In this document: piece by piece, positions 34,274 through 45,704 of the stretch | How positions within the stretch are numbered: position 1 is the stretch's first letter | Layout: each line of letters starts with the position of its first letter | NCBI GenBank assembly: GCA_036250225.1 | Contig: JAPZLL010000004.1 | Location: 248,001-312,000 of the forward strand | Direction of reading: 5' to 3' | Source: Cercophora sp. LCS_1 | Lineage: Eukaryota; Ascomycota; Sordariomycetes; Sordariales; Lasiosphaeriaceae | Length of the DNA stretch: 64,000 nt | Notes under the pieces: model-generated | Seen by the model: only the letters and a program-made list of their open reading frames with translations | The model's database searches: none | Told to the model about the DNA's origin: nothing | Translations under genes and position numbers: made by a program

Positions 34274-35216
34274 CTACCCCTCTTTGTGCAACCACTCGCA
34301 ACCGGGGGGCGGGTCACTGCCAAAGGTGGTGACGTCCGTGTAACCTTCAAAATGGGAAGGGGTATCATCCATTGCTTGGGTGCTCGTGTTTACGAGTGGT
34401 ACTTTCGCCCACTCCGTTCGGTGTTCATGGGTAGAAGTCGGGCGACCACCTCCTGTTGCTGAACTCGATCCGCTGGCATCGGCAGCAGAGCGCCCAAGAA
34501 AAACATCAACAAAGTGGTCGAGCAAGTCAACGTCGAACTCATTCCCCCATAACCTTCCCCGGTGCCTAAGATCCTCGGTCAGGGTGGCTCGGTTGAGGGA
34601 CCAAAAGTCACGGAGCTGCCTGAGCAATTCTGTGGTGTGACTTTCCAAGTAGACCGACTTCGGTTTCCCGGCCCCAGGAAGAGTATCCCCCACAAGCCCA
34701 TCTAGTGATCTTCAACCGAGCGCCTGTCGACGAGATGATGCTCCTTCAATCTCGAGATCTGTTCGAGGTGTTGCTGTGAGAGCGTGCCGAGGCCGGGCGC
34801 CATATCATGGTTGCGTATGTGCTTCCGTTGCAGATGTTGCGTCGCGCCCTTGATGCGACTGAGCTTGTATCTGCTGCAGTTTTGGTACGCCTTCGGGTCT
34901 TTCTTGTAGAGCGGACAAGCGAGGACTGGCCGCTGGTTCGACTTTGAGGGAGGAAGCAAATGCTGTGAAGGGAGAGGGCTAGCAATTGACGGGCGATCTC
35001 TCGGCAAGATGTCGTATCTTGGTCTTCGTTTCGTTCGGGTAGCCCGTTGTGTATCTCTTGGGGTTGTTTCTTGTCTTCGCCTTGTCGAGGCCGGATCGCA
35101 CCGTGGCAAGTCGTCTCAGGGCCCCGGGAGCGGAGTTTCGGACGCAATTGGATCAATCGAAGACGAAAACAAAAAGGCCGGTGGCGCTGCAACACTCGCA
35201 TACAGCTGTAACCCAC
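34274..35216 (-). pseudogene. C2H2-like family member 1, inactivated
   Basis: The frame 35109-34705 has the family finger ACPLYKKDPKAYQNCSRYKLSRIKGATQHLQRKH and then LSQQHLEQISRLK. It stops at TAG 34704-34702, inside what should be the E-D-x-W-x3-W-x2-LF motif: in the same frame EDH, stop, MGLWGILF follows. The stop sits where its relative at 36.8 kb has Trp, so TGG became TAG. A few codons later (about 34676-34683) one base is missing, after which KPKSVYLESHTT continues in another frame to 34274. No ATG opens the finger frame at the 5' end, and the second C2H2 finger is absent. The 5' boundary is uncertain. Confidence 0.65.
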
Positions 35217-36832
35217 ATTCTGAGAGGGCGGTTTGTTGCGAGGAGCAGGAAGACATGAGGAAATCTCGCTGAACGAGAAACAGCAAATTGGGGGGGGGGG
35301 GGGGGGGGTGATGTCAATGGGAGAGCAGAGACCTCACAATTGGAAGATAGAAACGGAAGGAACGACCAACATTTTCGGCCGTTTCACGCAGCCTGTGTGC
35401 AAGAAAGTCCACAGAGTGTGTAACACACAGCCTGTGTGCAGGAAGGAACGCATGGTGTGTTCAACACCCACTGTGTCGACGACAAAATTTGCACAGGCGC
35501 AACAGCATCGGGCAGCCGCAGGTTCATTGCACCCAGAATTCCAGCTTCGTTAGGTCTCTCTTTTTCCTATGGCTGAATCTAAAAAAGGCTACCTAGCTCC
35601 CGTATTCGCTCTAGCCGCCGCCCTGTCCGTTCTGGGAAAACTGCTTCTCAAATTGGGCGAGAGCCGCCAGCGCCTCTGAATGCCACTGTTTGGGTGTGCA
35701 GCTTAAGCGCCCATGGTTGATATGAGGGGTTGGATCCTGCAGCCAAAGGCCCAGCCTCTCTTGCCGTTCCAGATGAGATGCATCTGCCGCCGACCTGTGG
35801 CGAGAGATTGTCAGTTATGGGCCGCATATCGGTCGCCAACTTGCGGAGATGTCGCAACTTACCCCAATCTGTCGGTGTTGGTCTCAACGTCGGCCATCTT
35901 GGTTCGGATCTGAGCAGGGATGGCGGGAATATCCGAAATGCACGACGTGTCTGTTTCGGGCGAAGAAGAATGATGAGCGAAGGACGAAGCCAAATGCGCT
36001 GATTGAGATCCGGTGTGAGAGGTGAGGAAAAATCCCGGTGCTGGTGCTTTCGGTCGGCTTAAATACCGGAATGGCATGTTCACACAAGTTGTGTGAGCTC
36101 TTCAACACAACCTGGGGATTAGGCTTTTTGAGACGCATTGGCCTCCCCATTGTCATCATTCGCTGAATGAGGCCATCCCTGGTGTTGGTAACTCTAAGCC
36201 TTTGTTCCCCGGCTTGGCCTAGCAAGGGTTCGCACAGAAGCTTTCAGAACCCGGTGCCTGAGCCCGCCAGAGTGGTCACCCCCTGCGCCGAAAACGACTC
36301 CCGGCAGCACTAACTTAAGAGAGGCCGAAACCACAGCCGCCCCCCAACTTCGTTTCAGACCGCACCAGGAACCACGGCGGTAAACACATTCAGCTGCGAT
36401 CAACACAGTTCGCGTTCTTTAACAATGACCCATGGCCACAATTGTGGGACTTTCTCCTATGGGGATCTCGTCATTCAGTCCGGGGTTATCGACTTGCACA
36501 ACTGGGCTTTTTTTTCTCTCTCTTTTGTTTCCGTTTCTTCTTGCGGGCTGTAGGAGCCCGGTTGCTTTCACAGGGCCTAGACAAGAAGGCTCTTAGCCAC
36601 TGTTTTTAGCACTCCCTCGTTTCGCAGCATGATCTTGACATTCTCCAACTAAGTCGCCGCTCGCCATCGACACACTTCACGGAACACGCCGCCCGTACCC
36701 CACGATACATGCTTGAATCGCATCTCTCGGAGATCCCGGCTGGACATTCAGTGCAGTCTCCGGCAAGCGCAAACCAGCCATTCGCTACCACAGGTTGAAA
36801 ATACATCCAGACTAAACCACAACATCCTGACG
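35217..36832. other. Intergenic between divergent C2H2-like genes
   Basis: No gene seen. It holds a G homopolymer (about 35289-35308) and a short direct repeat CAGCCTGTGTGCA (near 35388 and 35429). Confidence 0.45.
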
Positions 36833-37777
36833 ATGCCATCTAAGCGAAAAGGTCCACACGAGCCCTCAGACCCGGACGTCGAGCAGCCAGGAAAGAAAGG
36901 CAAGAATGCTGAAAGCTCCGATGACGCTCTGCGCTTCGCTTGTCCTTTCTTCAAGAGAAATCGAGTTCGGTTTAGTCGGCACTGTCGCACATTTGGAGTC
37001 CTACCACACCGACTGGCCGACATCACGCAGCACTTCCACCGGCACCACCTAATCTATGACTGTCCAACATGTTTCGAGATCTTCAACAAAGATGCCGAGC
37101 TGAGACTGCATATTCGGGAACGGAACTGCCTAAAGAAGCCAGAGAGCCCACATTTTGGCCTCGTTGTAACAACGGAGCAGATGGACAGAATTAGAAAGCG
37201 GAAGACGAGGATGAAACCTGAAGACAGGTGGAATGATATTTGGAAAACACTGTTTGGGGAGGAAAACACCACCGAATCACCATTCCTCGACCCAGAAGAC
37301 GCCAGCATGTTCTCGAGCTTTCTGGGGTGCATTGACACGTTCGACCGACAACGTTTCCCTATGAGGCCTGACGGTCCTGAGGTCCCCGGACGACCTGATT
37401 GCTGTCGTCAAACCCTCATTGACCTGCGCAACTTTATCAACCACTTGCGAGAGCAAGAAGGACAGCCCCCAACTCGCACGTCAGTCGCTCCAGCGCCGCC
37501 ACCCATCGAAAAGGAACAACAAAGTTTCAAGAACTTGACCGACCTCGAAACGGCACAATGGGTCCACATTGACCGAAAATCGTCAATGCCTGCTCCCGCC
37601 AGCCGCCAGGACCAAGCTGGTCCTTCGGCCTCCGGGGCACTCGACCCGTTACAACTCAACGACCACACTAGGGGGCTCTCATATCTTTCCCTTCCTACAA
37701 ATGGCACGATAGATGCTCTTATTGACCCTACTCTCGGAGACAGCTACGACACCTCCTGGACGTCATTGGGAGACTGA
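36833..37777 (+). CDS. C2H2-like family member 2 (314 aa)
   Basis: A single exon starting at ATG 36833. The basic N terminus (MPSKRKGPHEPSD) looks like a nuclear signal. It is followed by a degenerate finger (FACPFFKRNRVRFSRHC...HRLADITQHFHRHH) and a C2H2-type finger (YDCPTCFEIFNKDAELRLHIRERNC). Then come VTTEQMDRIRKRK and EDRWNDIWKTLFGEE.....SPFLD. This order is typical of a large, uncharacterised fungal family, probably nuclear. The C-terminal part is Pro/Ser-rich. It is the only complete-looking member of the three in this region by domain order. Confidence 0.8.
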   Translation: MPSKRKGPHEPSDPDVEQPGKKGKNAESSDDALRFACPFFKRNRVRFSRHCRTFGVLPHRLADITQHFHRHHLIYDCPTCFEIFNKDAELRLHIRERNCLKKPESPHFGLVVTTEQMDRIRKRKTRMKPEDRWNDIWKTLFGEENTTESPFLDPEDASMFSSFLGCIDTFDRQRFPMRPDGPEVPGRPDCCRQTLIDLRNFINHLREQEGQPPTRTSVAPAPPPIEKEQQSFKNLTDLETAQWVHIDRKSSMPAPASRQDQAGPSASGALDPLQLNDHTRGLSYLSLPTNGTIDALIDPTLGDSYDTSWTSLGD

Positions 37778-38954
37778 TGGGATGTAATGTGTAATCACGT
37801 ACCAGCTGCTCGTTGTTTTCTTTCTCGGTCTTTGCTGCTGGCCAGCTCTCGGTGTGTTTATACATGTAATACCGACGACACACGGCAGATCTTTGCATTA
37901 GATGGTTGATGAGCTGCGTTCACAATGGACTAATTAGACGACTTATGACAAGACAATATTTTGCCCCCGTATCTTGGGCTTCACCTCCTACTTGCAGCCT
38001 GCTCTGGTGAAATGGCAACACCATAGTTAGATGCCCGTTTTTGAAATTCCAGGAAAAAGAAAAAGACAAGTCTTCAACACGAGAACCTTTGAGAACTACC
38101 TACTACCTTATCTTCGAGCTTGACGTGATGCTGAGCTGTGCACTCACAATGTGGTGGTTCATCCAGACCCGGTAATGGCATGGGGCAGACAAGGAGATTT
38201 TTCGCTCGAGAGCCTTGAACACATGGCATATTACGCAGCGAGCTCGCTACCAGGCCAAAGGCTTGAGAAGGCGAAAATGGCACACTGCGGTCAAAAATCA
38301 GTTTTGCCACACATTTCGATCTCTTGGGTGTGAAAGTTCGCTCAGGGCTTGCCCGCTATGCCTCGGTGCTCAGTGGCCTGGCGAGTGGAATTTTTGGGGA
38401 GGCAGTTACAGGGGCTTTCAGCGTGTTGCCCCGCACCTCCACGCTCGTGTCGACGAGATTGGAGATGATGTTAATGCCTCAGGCAGAAATGTGGCCTCAG
38501 GCAAACACAGCATGCATCGCATATATTTTTCAGTGAGAACTTTCTTTCTCCTTTTTCTTCCACCATCACCAATCCGCTTTTGTTGCGGCGGTCCGGCGTC
38601 TTCACACGGGAACCCCTCCATCCTCTGCGCCGACCGTAAATCGGCAAATGATCGAAATTGGAATGATCAGGTCTCCCTCAAAGAAGGTGAACGTCCCGAA
38701 ACATTGCAAGCGCATCCCATTGACCCTCTTCCACTAGGTCAGCTCCCTCGCCCGCACTTTGTCCCATGGGGTCAAGGATCCAAGCCAGCGGGGAGCGTGA
38801 TGCGGGGTTTACACCACCACTCGCTTTTCACGTGAGGTGAAGCTCCCCAGCACAAGCAAACCTCAACCCCTCGGTCCCTCGGTCCAAGACCAAGCCACGA
38901 AACCCAAAACGCCCACACTGACACGCACCATTTAAGCCAATTCCCCGGGGTACT
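37778..38954. other. Intergenic
   Basis: No gene seen between the C2H2-like gene and the repeat array. Confidence 0.4.
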
Positions 38955-40400
38955 CTTCCAAGTTGGACTCACTACAGGGCGCTGTAGCCGAGTGGAAATG
39001 GGCGGCGCTCTCCGCCCTAACAGCCAACTATGAAAAAATCCCCCGACCCGGCCGGCGGGGGGTTCTTTCGCAGACTTCCACGTCATGGCACGGCGGGCAT
39101 GCTGGAGGGCGACTCTTTCCGGGGACGCTTGATGTGAGGACGCCCGTGCTCGGCATGACCTGCTGCGCGGACTGGAGTTGAGCTTTTTTTGCCATTTTGT
39201 TGTGCGAGGTGGTGGGTTGTATAAAACGTGGTGGTCGAGGTCAGGGACAAGTCACTCAGAAGAGGTCGTGCCTTCGAGTCTGGGACCAGTCCCTTTTTTT
39301 GTCCAACTCTTTTTGGGGAGGGACGCCTGGAGGGGCGGCCGTGGGGTGGGAAGAAACCTCGGCTTCACCACCCACCGGCCCGAAAACCTATCTTCATCGG
39401 CATCTCGGCTCTCGAACAAGCCACAATGACGCCAACACCCGATCCGTACGGGGTTTATTGGGGCCGTTCCTAGAAACCCTTTCAAGTTGGACTCAACACG
39501 GGGCGCCGTGGTCGAGTGGAAATGGGCGGCGCACTCCGCCCTAACAGCCAATTAGGAACAAACCACCTGGGAGGGGCCCCAACCAGGAGGGTTTTTCGTG
39601 GCGAGGCCACTGGGCAAGGCAGAGTACCCCCGGGACGCCGGGAGAGGGAAGAGCCGCTCGGTGACACTGGCCACTTTTTTGTTATTTTTTTGGACTCCAA
39701 TGCATTATGCATCGCTGTGTGCATCGATGCATGCGCATCAAACGGTGGTGGTGGTCAAGGTCAGGGACAAGTCACTCGGAAGTAGCAACCAGGAGGTCGT
39801 GCCTTCGAGTCTGAGACCAGGCTTTTTTGCACTCTCTTTTTGGGGGGGAGACTCTCCAAGGAGGGGTGGCCGCGGGGTAGGAAAAGAAACCTCGGTCACC
39901 TGGCAGACCAACCGTCAAAAACTCCATGTTCTTCGGCATCTCGGCTCTCAAACAAGCCACAATGGAGTCAACACCTGATCCGTACGGGGTTTATTGGGGC
40001 CGTTCCTAGGAACCCTTTCAAGTTGGACTCACTACAGGGCGCTATAGCCGAGCGGATTGGCCGCCGCTGCGCGAGAACCAAAACCCAGCCAACCCAGAAG
40101 AAACCTCGCTCCGCTCCATGTCCCGCACTGTACAGGACGAGGTTTTTCGTACACTACCGTCGCTGGCACGGGTGGCATCAGTCACCCGTCAGTCAGTGGA
40201 GGTAGTAGGAGCTTTTTTTGCCTCCTGACCCTTCATTTTCCCTGTATCTTGCATCCCTGGGTCTGCAGTATACAACATATTCAGTCCTCCCGGTCATCAC
40301 CGGCCCCACTCCGTAAGTACACGGAGCACATTGATGCCTGAGGCCACGAGTTCGATCGTTCGAACAGTCAACCACCACCTTTTTTTTTTTTTTTCTCGCC
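38955..40400. repeat. Tandem repeat array with tRNA-like A and B boxes
   Basis: The block AAGTTGGACTCA starts at 38960, 39484 and 40020, i.e. every 524-536 bp. Each start is followed by a Pol III A-box look-alike: TAGCCGAGTGG at 38985, TGGTCGAGTGG at 39509, TAGCCGAGCGG at 40045. Downstream each unit has a TTCGAGTC or TTCGATC B-box look-alike (39273, 39803, 40351) followed closely by a T run (7, 6 and 15 T), the Pol III stop signal. The junction GTACGGGGTTTATTGGGGCC occurs in both complete units. The best reading is a tRNA-derived SINE-like sequence arranged in tandem; none folds as a normal tRNA by eye. The third copy is more diverged. Confidence 0.6.
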
Positions 40401-40709
40401 AGATTTCAGGATTGCATTTGCTGCCCACGGCATTACTTTCTGACATTAATCTACTTAATTTAAATGGAATTGCCCCATCTTCCCGTCCCAAAGAGCACAA
40501 AAACACATTGCATCGCATGCACCCAGGACACCGTCCAAACCCATCATCCGCAACCCATCATCCGCATCCATTGTCCAAAACACCATGCATCCGAAACCCA
40601 CACCCAAAATTGTCACCAATATACCTGCAACCCACCACATCCCGCCAACCCTTTAAAACACCATTTACCCAAGCTGCATTATCCAAAATCATCACCACCC
40701 CACCCAACA

Positions 40710-41615
40710 TCACACAGTCGGCATTTGCTCCCCCGGAAAAACAACATCCCACAACATTCGATACCGCTTCGTTTCCGACAATCCCTCATCCCAATCCAAA
40801 CACTCAAGCTCATCAATCTGCCCCTCACTCAATCCCTCAACCACGGGTGGCTTTTCCGTCAACTCGCACGACCGCTCAACAATATGCGCATTGCATTCGG
40901 TCTGAGTGTCAAATTCCGCCCCGCAAACAGGACAAAACGGTATGCATCTATGCCAATCGACGAGATGCCTCCTGACATCCACACTCCAACTAAATCGGGG
41001 ACAGCGCTCGTGACAAAATCCCTTTCGATAAGGTTCGCGATGAAGATCCATCGGGCAGTCCCATTTTACTTCCCCGTCCACCACGGCAAAGGAGCTTTCT
41101 GAGTCGGTCGAAGCGCCCGGGGTGGGAGCCCCGAAGGAGCTGAAGGAACTGAAGGAGCTGCACGCACTCATGGTCTCGACCGGAGGTGAGACCTGCTGAC
41201 GCTTTGATGGTCGAGCGATGGATACATCTGCGCCACGCTTCTTGTTGATGGGTGGGGGATTGACCTCGTAGGAGACTTGATCCGACTGAAAAAGACATGT
41301 CGATTTGTCTTCAGGTGGGTTGTCGGGAATGGACTCTTCGCTGTCCGATGCCTCGTGGCAATGATCAAAGACTTCGTCGTCGCTCGAGTCCCCTTCGCTC
41401 GGTCTAGAGCTTGCTTGGCTTACCGAGCCGGTATAGGACCTCGAGGGCAATTTCACCTTGGAGGACTCTGGAAACTTTTCATGGTTGTTTTCCAGGGGCG
41501 GCTTTGGTGGGGCCGGCGCGATGCACTGCTGAGCGAAGGATAAGCTCCGCTGGAAAGGCATGGGCCGCCTTCGCTGGGATTGAGCTAGTTGAACTTCTCT
41601 CTCGACAGTCGCCAT
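40710..41615 (-). CDS. C2H2-like family member 3 (301 aa)
   Basis: A single exon from ATG 41615 with stop at 40712-40710. The N-terminal 170 residues are disordered and Ser/Pro-rich. The finger region is WDCPMDLHREPYRKGFCHERCPRFSWSVDVRRHL, followed by FCPVCGAEFDTQTECNAHIVERSC. Then come LSEGQIDELE and the W-x2-VFPGEQMP end. The protein stops right after that motif, unlike member 2, which continues for about 140 residues. It has the same family order as 36833-37777, so the cluster comes from local duplication or independent gains. Likely nuclear; function unknown. Confidence 0.75.
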   Translation of the reverse strand: MATVEREVQLAQSQRRRPMPFQRSLSFAQQCIAPAPPKPPLENNHEKFPESSKVKLPSRSYTGSVSQASSRPSEGDSSDDEVFDHCHEASDSEESIPDNPPEDKSTCLFQSDQVSYEVNPPPINKKRGADVSIARPSKRQQVSPPVETMSACSSFSSFSSFGAPTPGASTDSESSFAVVDGEVKWDCPMDLHREPYRKGFCHERCPRFSWSVDVRRHLVDWHRCIPFCPVCGAEFDTQTECNAHIVERSCELTEKPPVVEGLSEGQIDELECLDWDEGLSETKRYRMLWDVVFPGEQMPTV

Positions 41616-42422
41616 TGATTTGCGGCAGATGGATGGAGAAATGGCGATTGGACTTGGCCTTGTTGTCGAGTGGGCGCAATTCGTTGCCGCCTCGTCTTAT
41701 ACCGCCTGAACGCGAGCGCGCTGGCCGCGACCGAAACGTCAAAGGTCTGGTAACCCGGCATTCATACGTGGGCGCATCCAGCGCAGTCGCGGGCCAATTG
41801 AACACCTTCAGGAATGAGGTCCTGATGAAAGTTGATGGACGGTGGGTGTGGCCGCATATCTGGCCGGCAGGCCTCGACACGACCTTCCCCCACCCCGCGC
41901 TCAACGAAAACAAAGCCTCCGCCCTGATTGTCGCTGCAAGTTGTTTTGACGAAGAGGCAGCAAAGCTGAGAAGATAAACACGTAGGCTCGTCGTCCGTTT
42001 TCCAAGTGCCGGCAGTTGTGTTGCAACCTCGCTATGGCTCCAAGTTGTGTGGGCTGTGGTAAAATCGATTCAGCCGTTGAAAGGTGGCGTCGACAACGGG
42101 AGGCCAACGAAAACCGGGCTTCCCCGTTTGGCGTACGGAGGAACATCCTTCTCAATCCCTTCCTCCGAGAGAGGTGTTCTAAAGCCTTGGATTTGGGACG
42201 CAAACATTGCCACATGGCTTTATTCTATGGCCGCATCACCTCGAAAAGCGAAGGCGTTGGTCGGGCTCCGAATGAGGCGAAGGAAGGGGAACGTAAAATG
42301 GCCAACCGATTTAGTTGTTCATGCACCTTTCTGCTTCTTATCGGCCGAGTCAACTCCCTCGCAAGAGCTTCAGCTCCAGCACACAGTCATGCTGTCCAAC
42401 AAGAGGCGGCTCTCGCCCCATC
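41616..42422. other. Intergenic
   Basis: No gene seen; 3' flank of the regulator gene and 5' flank of the C2H2-like gene. Confidence 0.4.
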
Positions 42423-44766
42423 CTACACCATCTGATCATAATTCGTATCCCAGTCCGGCAGTTGGACAGGGTAGCTGGGATCCAGGTTGCTCACGAAGCA
42501 GGAATCAACGGTATTGACCAAATCCCAAGAGCTAAAGAGATTGTCGTCTATATCCCCAAACATTTGGTCAGTAGTGCCATTCATGAAGCCCATAGGTGAT
42601 GTGAGGTTGAGCGAGGCTGCATCTTGTGCGCCAAAGGACGGCTGGTATTCGGGCAGTTGCTGGTTCACCGGTGTTTGTGAGGCGGACACGTCTACGGGGG
42701 CGCTGGGGGGCGGACCATTAGTTTGGCTCTCTCGGGGCTGTGCTTGTGGGCGTCGGGTTTGTGGTTTCAAAAGCTTGCGCTTGCTCGGAGATGTCACTGT
42801 CCTGCCCTCCGTAGGCGCCTTCGATTTGGCCTGTTGTTCGGCCTGGTTGGCGTGGGTGATGACCACGTTTCCGAGGTTGCTGTTGATGCGGGCGCTAGTC
42901 CAAACCTTGCCGAGCTCCGTGAGGAGTGGTAAGATGTCTTTGAAGTTGTCCTTTCCTCTCGCCCGGAACATCGGGGTTTGACTGAAACGCCATTTCCGAT
43001 ACGCTGTGGTCAGGGACAGGGATAGCGCATAGGCGATGAAAGGCATCGGGCTGAGCTGGTATCTCTCAGGCTCTTTGATGATGTCGAAAATTCGATCGGA
43101 CGAGTGGGACCGTCGGGCATTGAGAATGCTGGGCGGCAGGTGGCTGTAGGTTACGCCGCTCACTGCATCCATCTGTGGCGAAGTCTTGAAGCGGTCACGG
43201 GGCATCCTCACAGAAAGGACGCAGACAGCGTGGTAGAGAATCTCAAGCGTCGCTAGTCAGGGTGTCAGCGCAGGCCATAGAGTAACGAAAAGCACTGCCA
43301 TACCAAGAATGCCATCCGGCTCGCATTGTGCTCCAGCATCAAGTATCAGGCGCTCCAGCACGGGGACGTCGATGTGATCTTCCTTGGCGTGGGGTCGGTA
43401 CAGACTGATGGTCTTGTCGAGGAGCATGATAATGGACATGAACAACTTGAAGCTCGGCGAGTCATTCTTATCGGACTGAGGAATCATCAACAAATCGTAG
43501 TTGTGGAACAGCAAAGGCCGCCCAGACAGCGAACCTGTCAGACGATCGAGCGCATACAAGCATCTGAAGAGTCGACCCAGATCGCCACGGCCGACGCCGT
43601 CATGTCTGGGCTCCTGTGCAGGCTCTTTGGTGTCAACCATTTCCTTGAGGTGGATGCCGTAAGTGTGAACTATGCTGGCTAGCCCGGCATAAAAGTCAAG
43701 CGGCTCAGTCCGCGCCGCGTGTTCGGGCTGCCAGTACACGCAAGTTAAAGCCATGATGCGGATCTTGTTGACAAGTTGGATGGACTCCTTGGTTGAGAGC
43801 AGGCGGACACCTTCTTTGATGAAACTGACGACAGCTTGGCTGTATTCCGAGTACGACACCAGCTCGGTCTTCCTCTCTGACGCGTTGCTACTCGGTTTGC
43901 TGAGGAACAAATGCTCGGATGCGCCGCGATCGCTAGCGGCTGCGAGACATATCGAGGCCTTGATCAAGTCCACTTCCCTTTGCGAGTATTGCGACAGGTC
44001 GGTAAGTCCCGAAACCTCAAAAATGGGAAATATGGGGTGAATCTTGGTCAGATATATCCTCCTCATGATGGCCCAGTCGGTCTCTCTGGGGCGCACGACA
44101 GCAGCAAGCTCCTGCGCGATGGCCTCGGCAGCGTGCTTCGCGAATGCCATCCAATCGGTGACAGGGATGATGGTTCTAGCCTCAGCTGGCCCAGGAAAGA
44201 TGAGATGAGGGGTACTCTGAACATCTTGCGGTCGGACGCAGGCGCCGGTGAGTAGGCTATCTTGCGGGGCTTTGTCAAGGGCCACAGCATCAGAGCTTCC
44301 CCAAAACCCAAGGCGCGCATCTCCTTCGGCTTCAACGGGCGCAATGCGGGACACTTCAGTCATTGTCGCCTCGACGAACACGGCCTCAGGGTTGAGATCG
44401 CCTAAGAAAGGGGCCGCTCGGTCTAGCTTTGCATGTACGTGCCGAGCGTCGGGGCTGGGGACTGCCGTCGCACTGCTTGCGGCCGGAGATTCCGTTTCGG
44501 AATCATGGGACGAGGATTGGAATCGCAGGAGCTGGGCGGCGGCATCGGACGCTTCCGGATCTTCCTGCGAGTGGTCGCACCGTTTCTAAAGCGCGTGAGC
44601 AAGCGGGCGGGCATTTGGGGAGGCGCCCTACCTTTCTCCTTTTGCATTGGTCGCAGGCGTGAGGCACCTGTTTCCGTTTGATGGGAAGGCCGGTCACAGC
44701 ATCTTGCGACACAAATTTGACGGATTGCGGCGGCTGTGCGCCGACGCCCCGGCGAGGGGTGGTCAT
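42423..44766 (-). CDS. Zn2Cys6-type transcription factor with half a cluster (748 aa)
   Basis: Exons 44766-44632, 44585-43304 and 43252-42423. The introns are 46 and 51 bp (GTAGGG...TTTAG; GTATGG...ACTAG), and the phases match. The first splice joins HACDQCKRRK to KRCDH, giving C-x2-C-x6-C. The second half of the fungal zinc cluster (C-x5-12-C-x2-C) is missing: no cysteine follows within about 100 residues. Next is FLGDLNPEAVF, seen in Ctf1-type regulators. Then comes the fungal_trans helical domain: IYLTKIHPIFPIFE, then LIKASICLAAASD, and GLGRLFRCLYALDRLTGSLSG-like residues near LFHNYD. Probably a nuclear regulator of metabolism; whether it binds DNA in the usual way is doubtful. Confidence 0.82.
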
Positions 44767-45704
44767 TTCGTCGGCGCGATAGAAAACGGTTATACCGCGA
44801 TTTGGCGTTGGATAATACACGCGATGTGGGGAATAATGGGGAAGCGTTCCAGTTCAATTCGGCTCGGTCGTGGCAATCGCAAGAAGTTGTCGGGGAAGAG
44901 ATCGGAGTGTCGTCGGAATGGCAGGCGAGAAGTGGGCATCAGTGGACAAGAAATGGCTTCCTAGAAATGGGCAGGGGTATCGAAACGGCCTAAACCAGGG
45001 CGCTGAAATCCAACGTCGTTCATAACACTACATAAACGCTAAAACAAAGAATTTGACACCATATTCCTATCTAATCGTATCTGGGCTCATGCCACGACGC
45101 CTTTTCGTCTTCACATTCTCTTCATTGTCCGAAATATTGTCCATCAAGTGACATGGCGGGGGTGGGGCGTGTCCCGGACTTTCCGTTTCCGACCAGTCCG
45201 CAGCAATCGATAACAATTTCTCGGCCAAACCCGAAACAACATGAGCACTGCAACATCAACGCCGGCCATCTCAGGGCATGATCCCGACGCGTCGGATCCT
45301 GGAGCCAATTTGTTGCCTCAACCGTTCCAATCAGTTCGGCTAAGCTCGCCCGCTACCGTCGCCCCCTTTCCAGGAAACCGTCTGCTGTGCAACTGGTCTA
45401 ATGTCCCTGAAATCTTGGCGGACCAGTCATGACGTCAGGTCAAGTCGAGCGGGCCTTCCCAATCTGTCAAGTCCGTCTGTCATCTGGTCACTGGTGTGAA
45501 TTTTGTGCAACACAACCCGAAGGCGACAGGAGTCTCGTGGAAAACGGGACGATTGGGAGAGATGTGCCATTCGCCCTCGGGACCGGAAGCCAGGCGTTTC
45601 TTTAAAACGCGGCACCATGCCCCGCGCGAACCTCTCCTTCGGTATCGCGACAAAGAACCACCAACGAGATCCCTGATCAACCACTGGTCTCAAACCTTTT
45701 CACC
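44767..45704. other. Divergent promoter region
   Basis: This lies between the regulator (leftward) and the DUF1479 gene (rightward). An ATG-led 63-codon frame at 45241-45432 has no family resemblance and may be chance. Confidence 0.4.

Noticed and set aside
35289..35308. G homopolymer, also C runs at 4751 and 49387
   Set aside because: Simple homopolymers; no evidence for quadruplex function or gene disruption there.
38985..39060. tRNA gene at the A-box of the first repeat
   Set aside because: No cloverleaf can be drawn; the B-box is about 280 bp away, far beyond a tRNA with intron.
45241..45432. ATG-led 63-codon frame before the DUF1479 gene
   Set aside because: No homology signal, no intron, no conserved context; treated as chance or upstream ORF.
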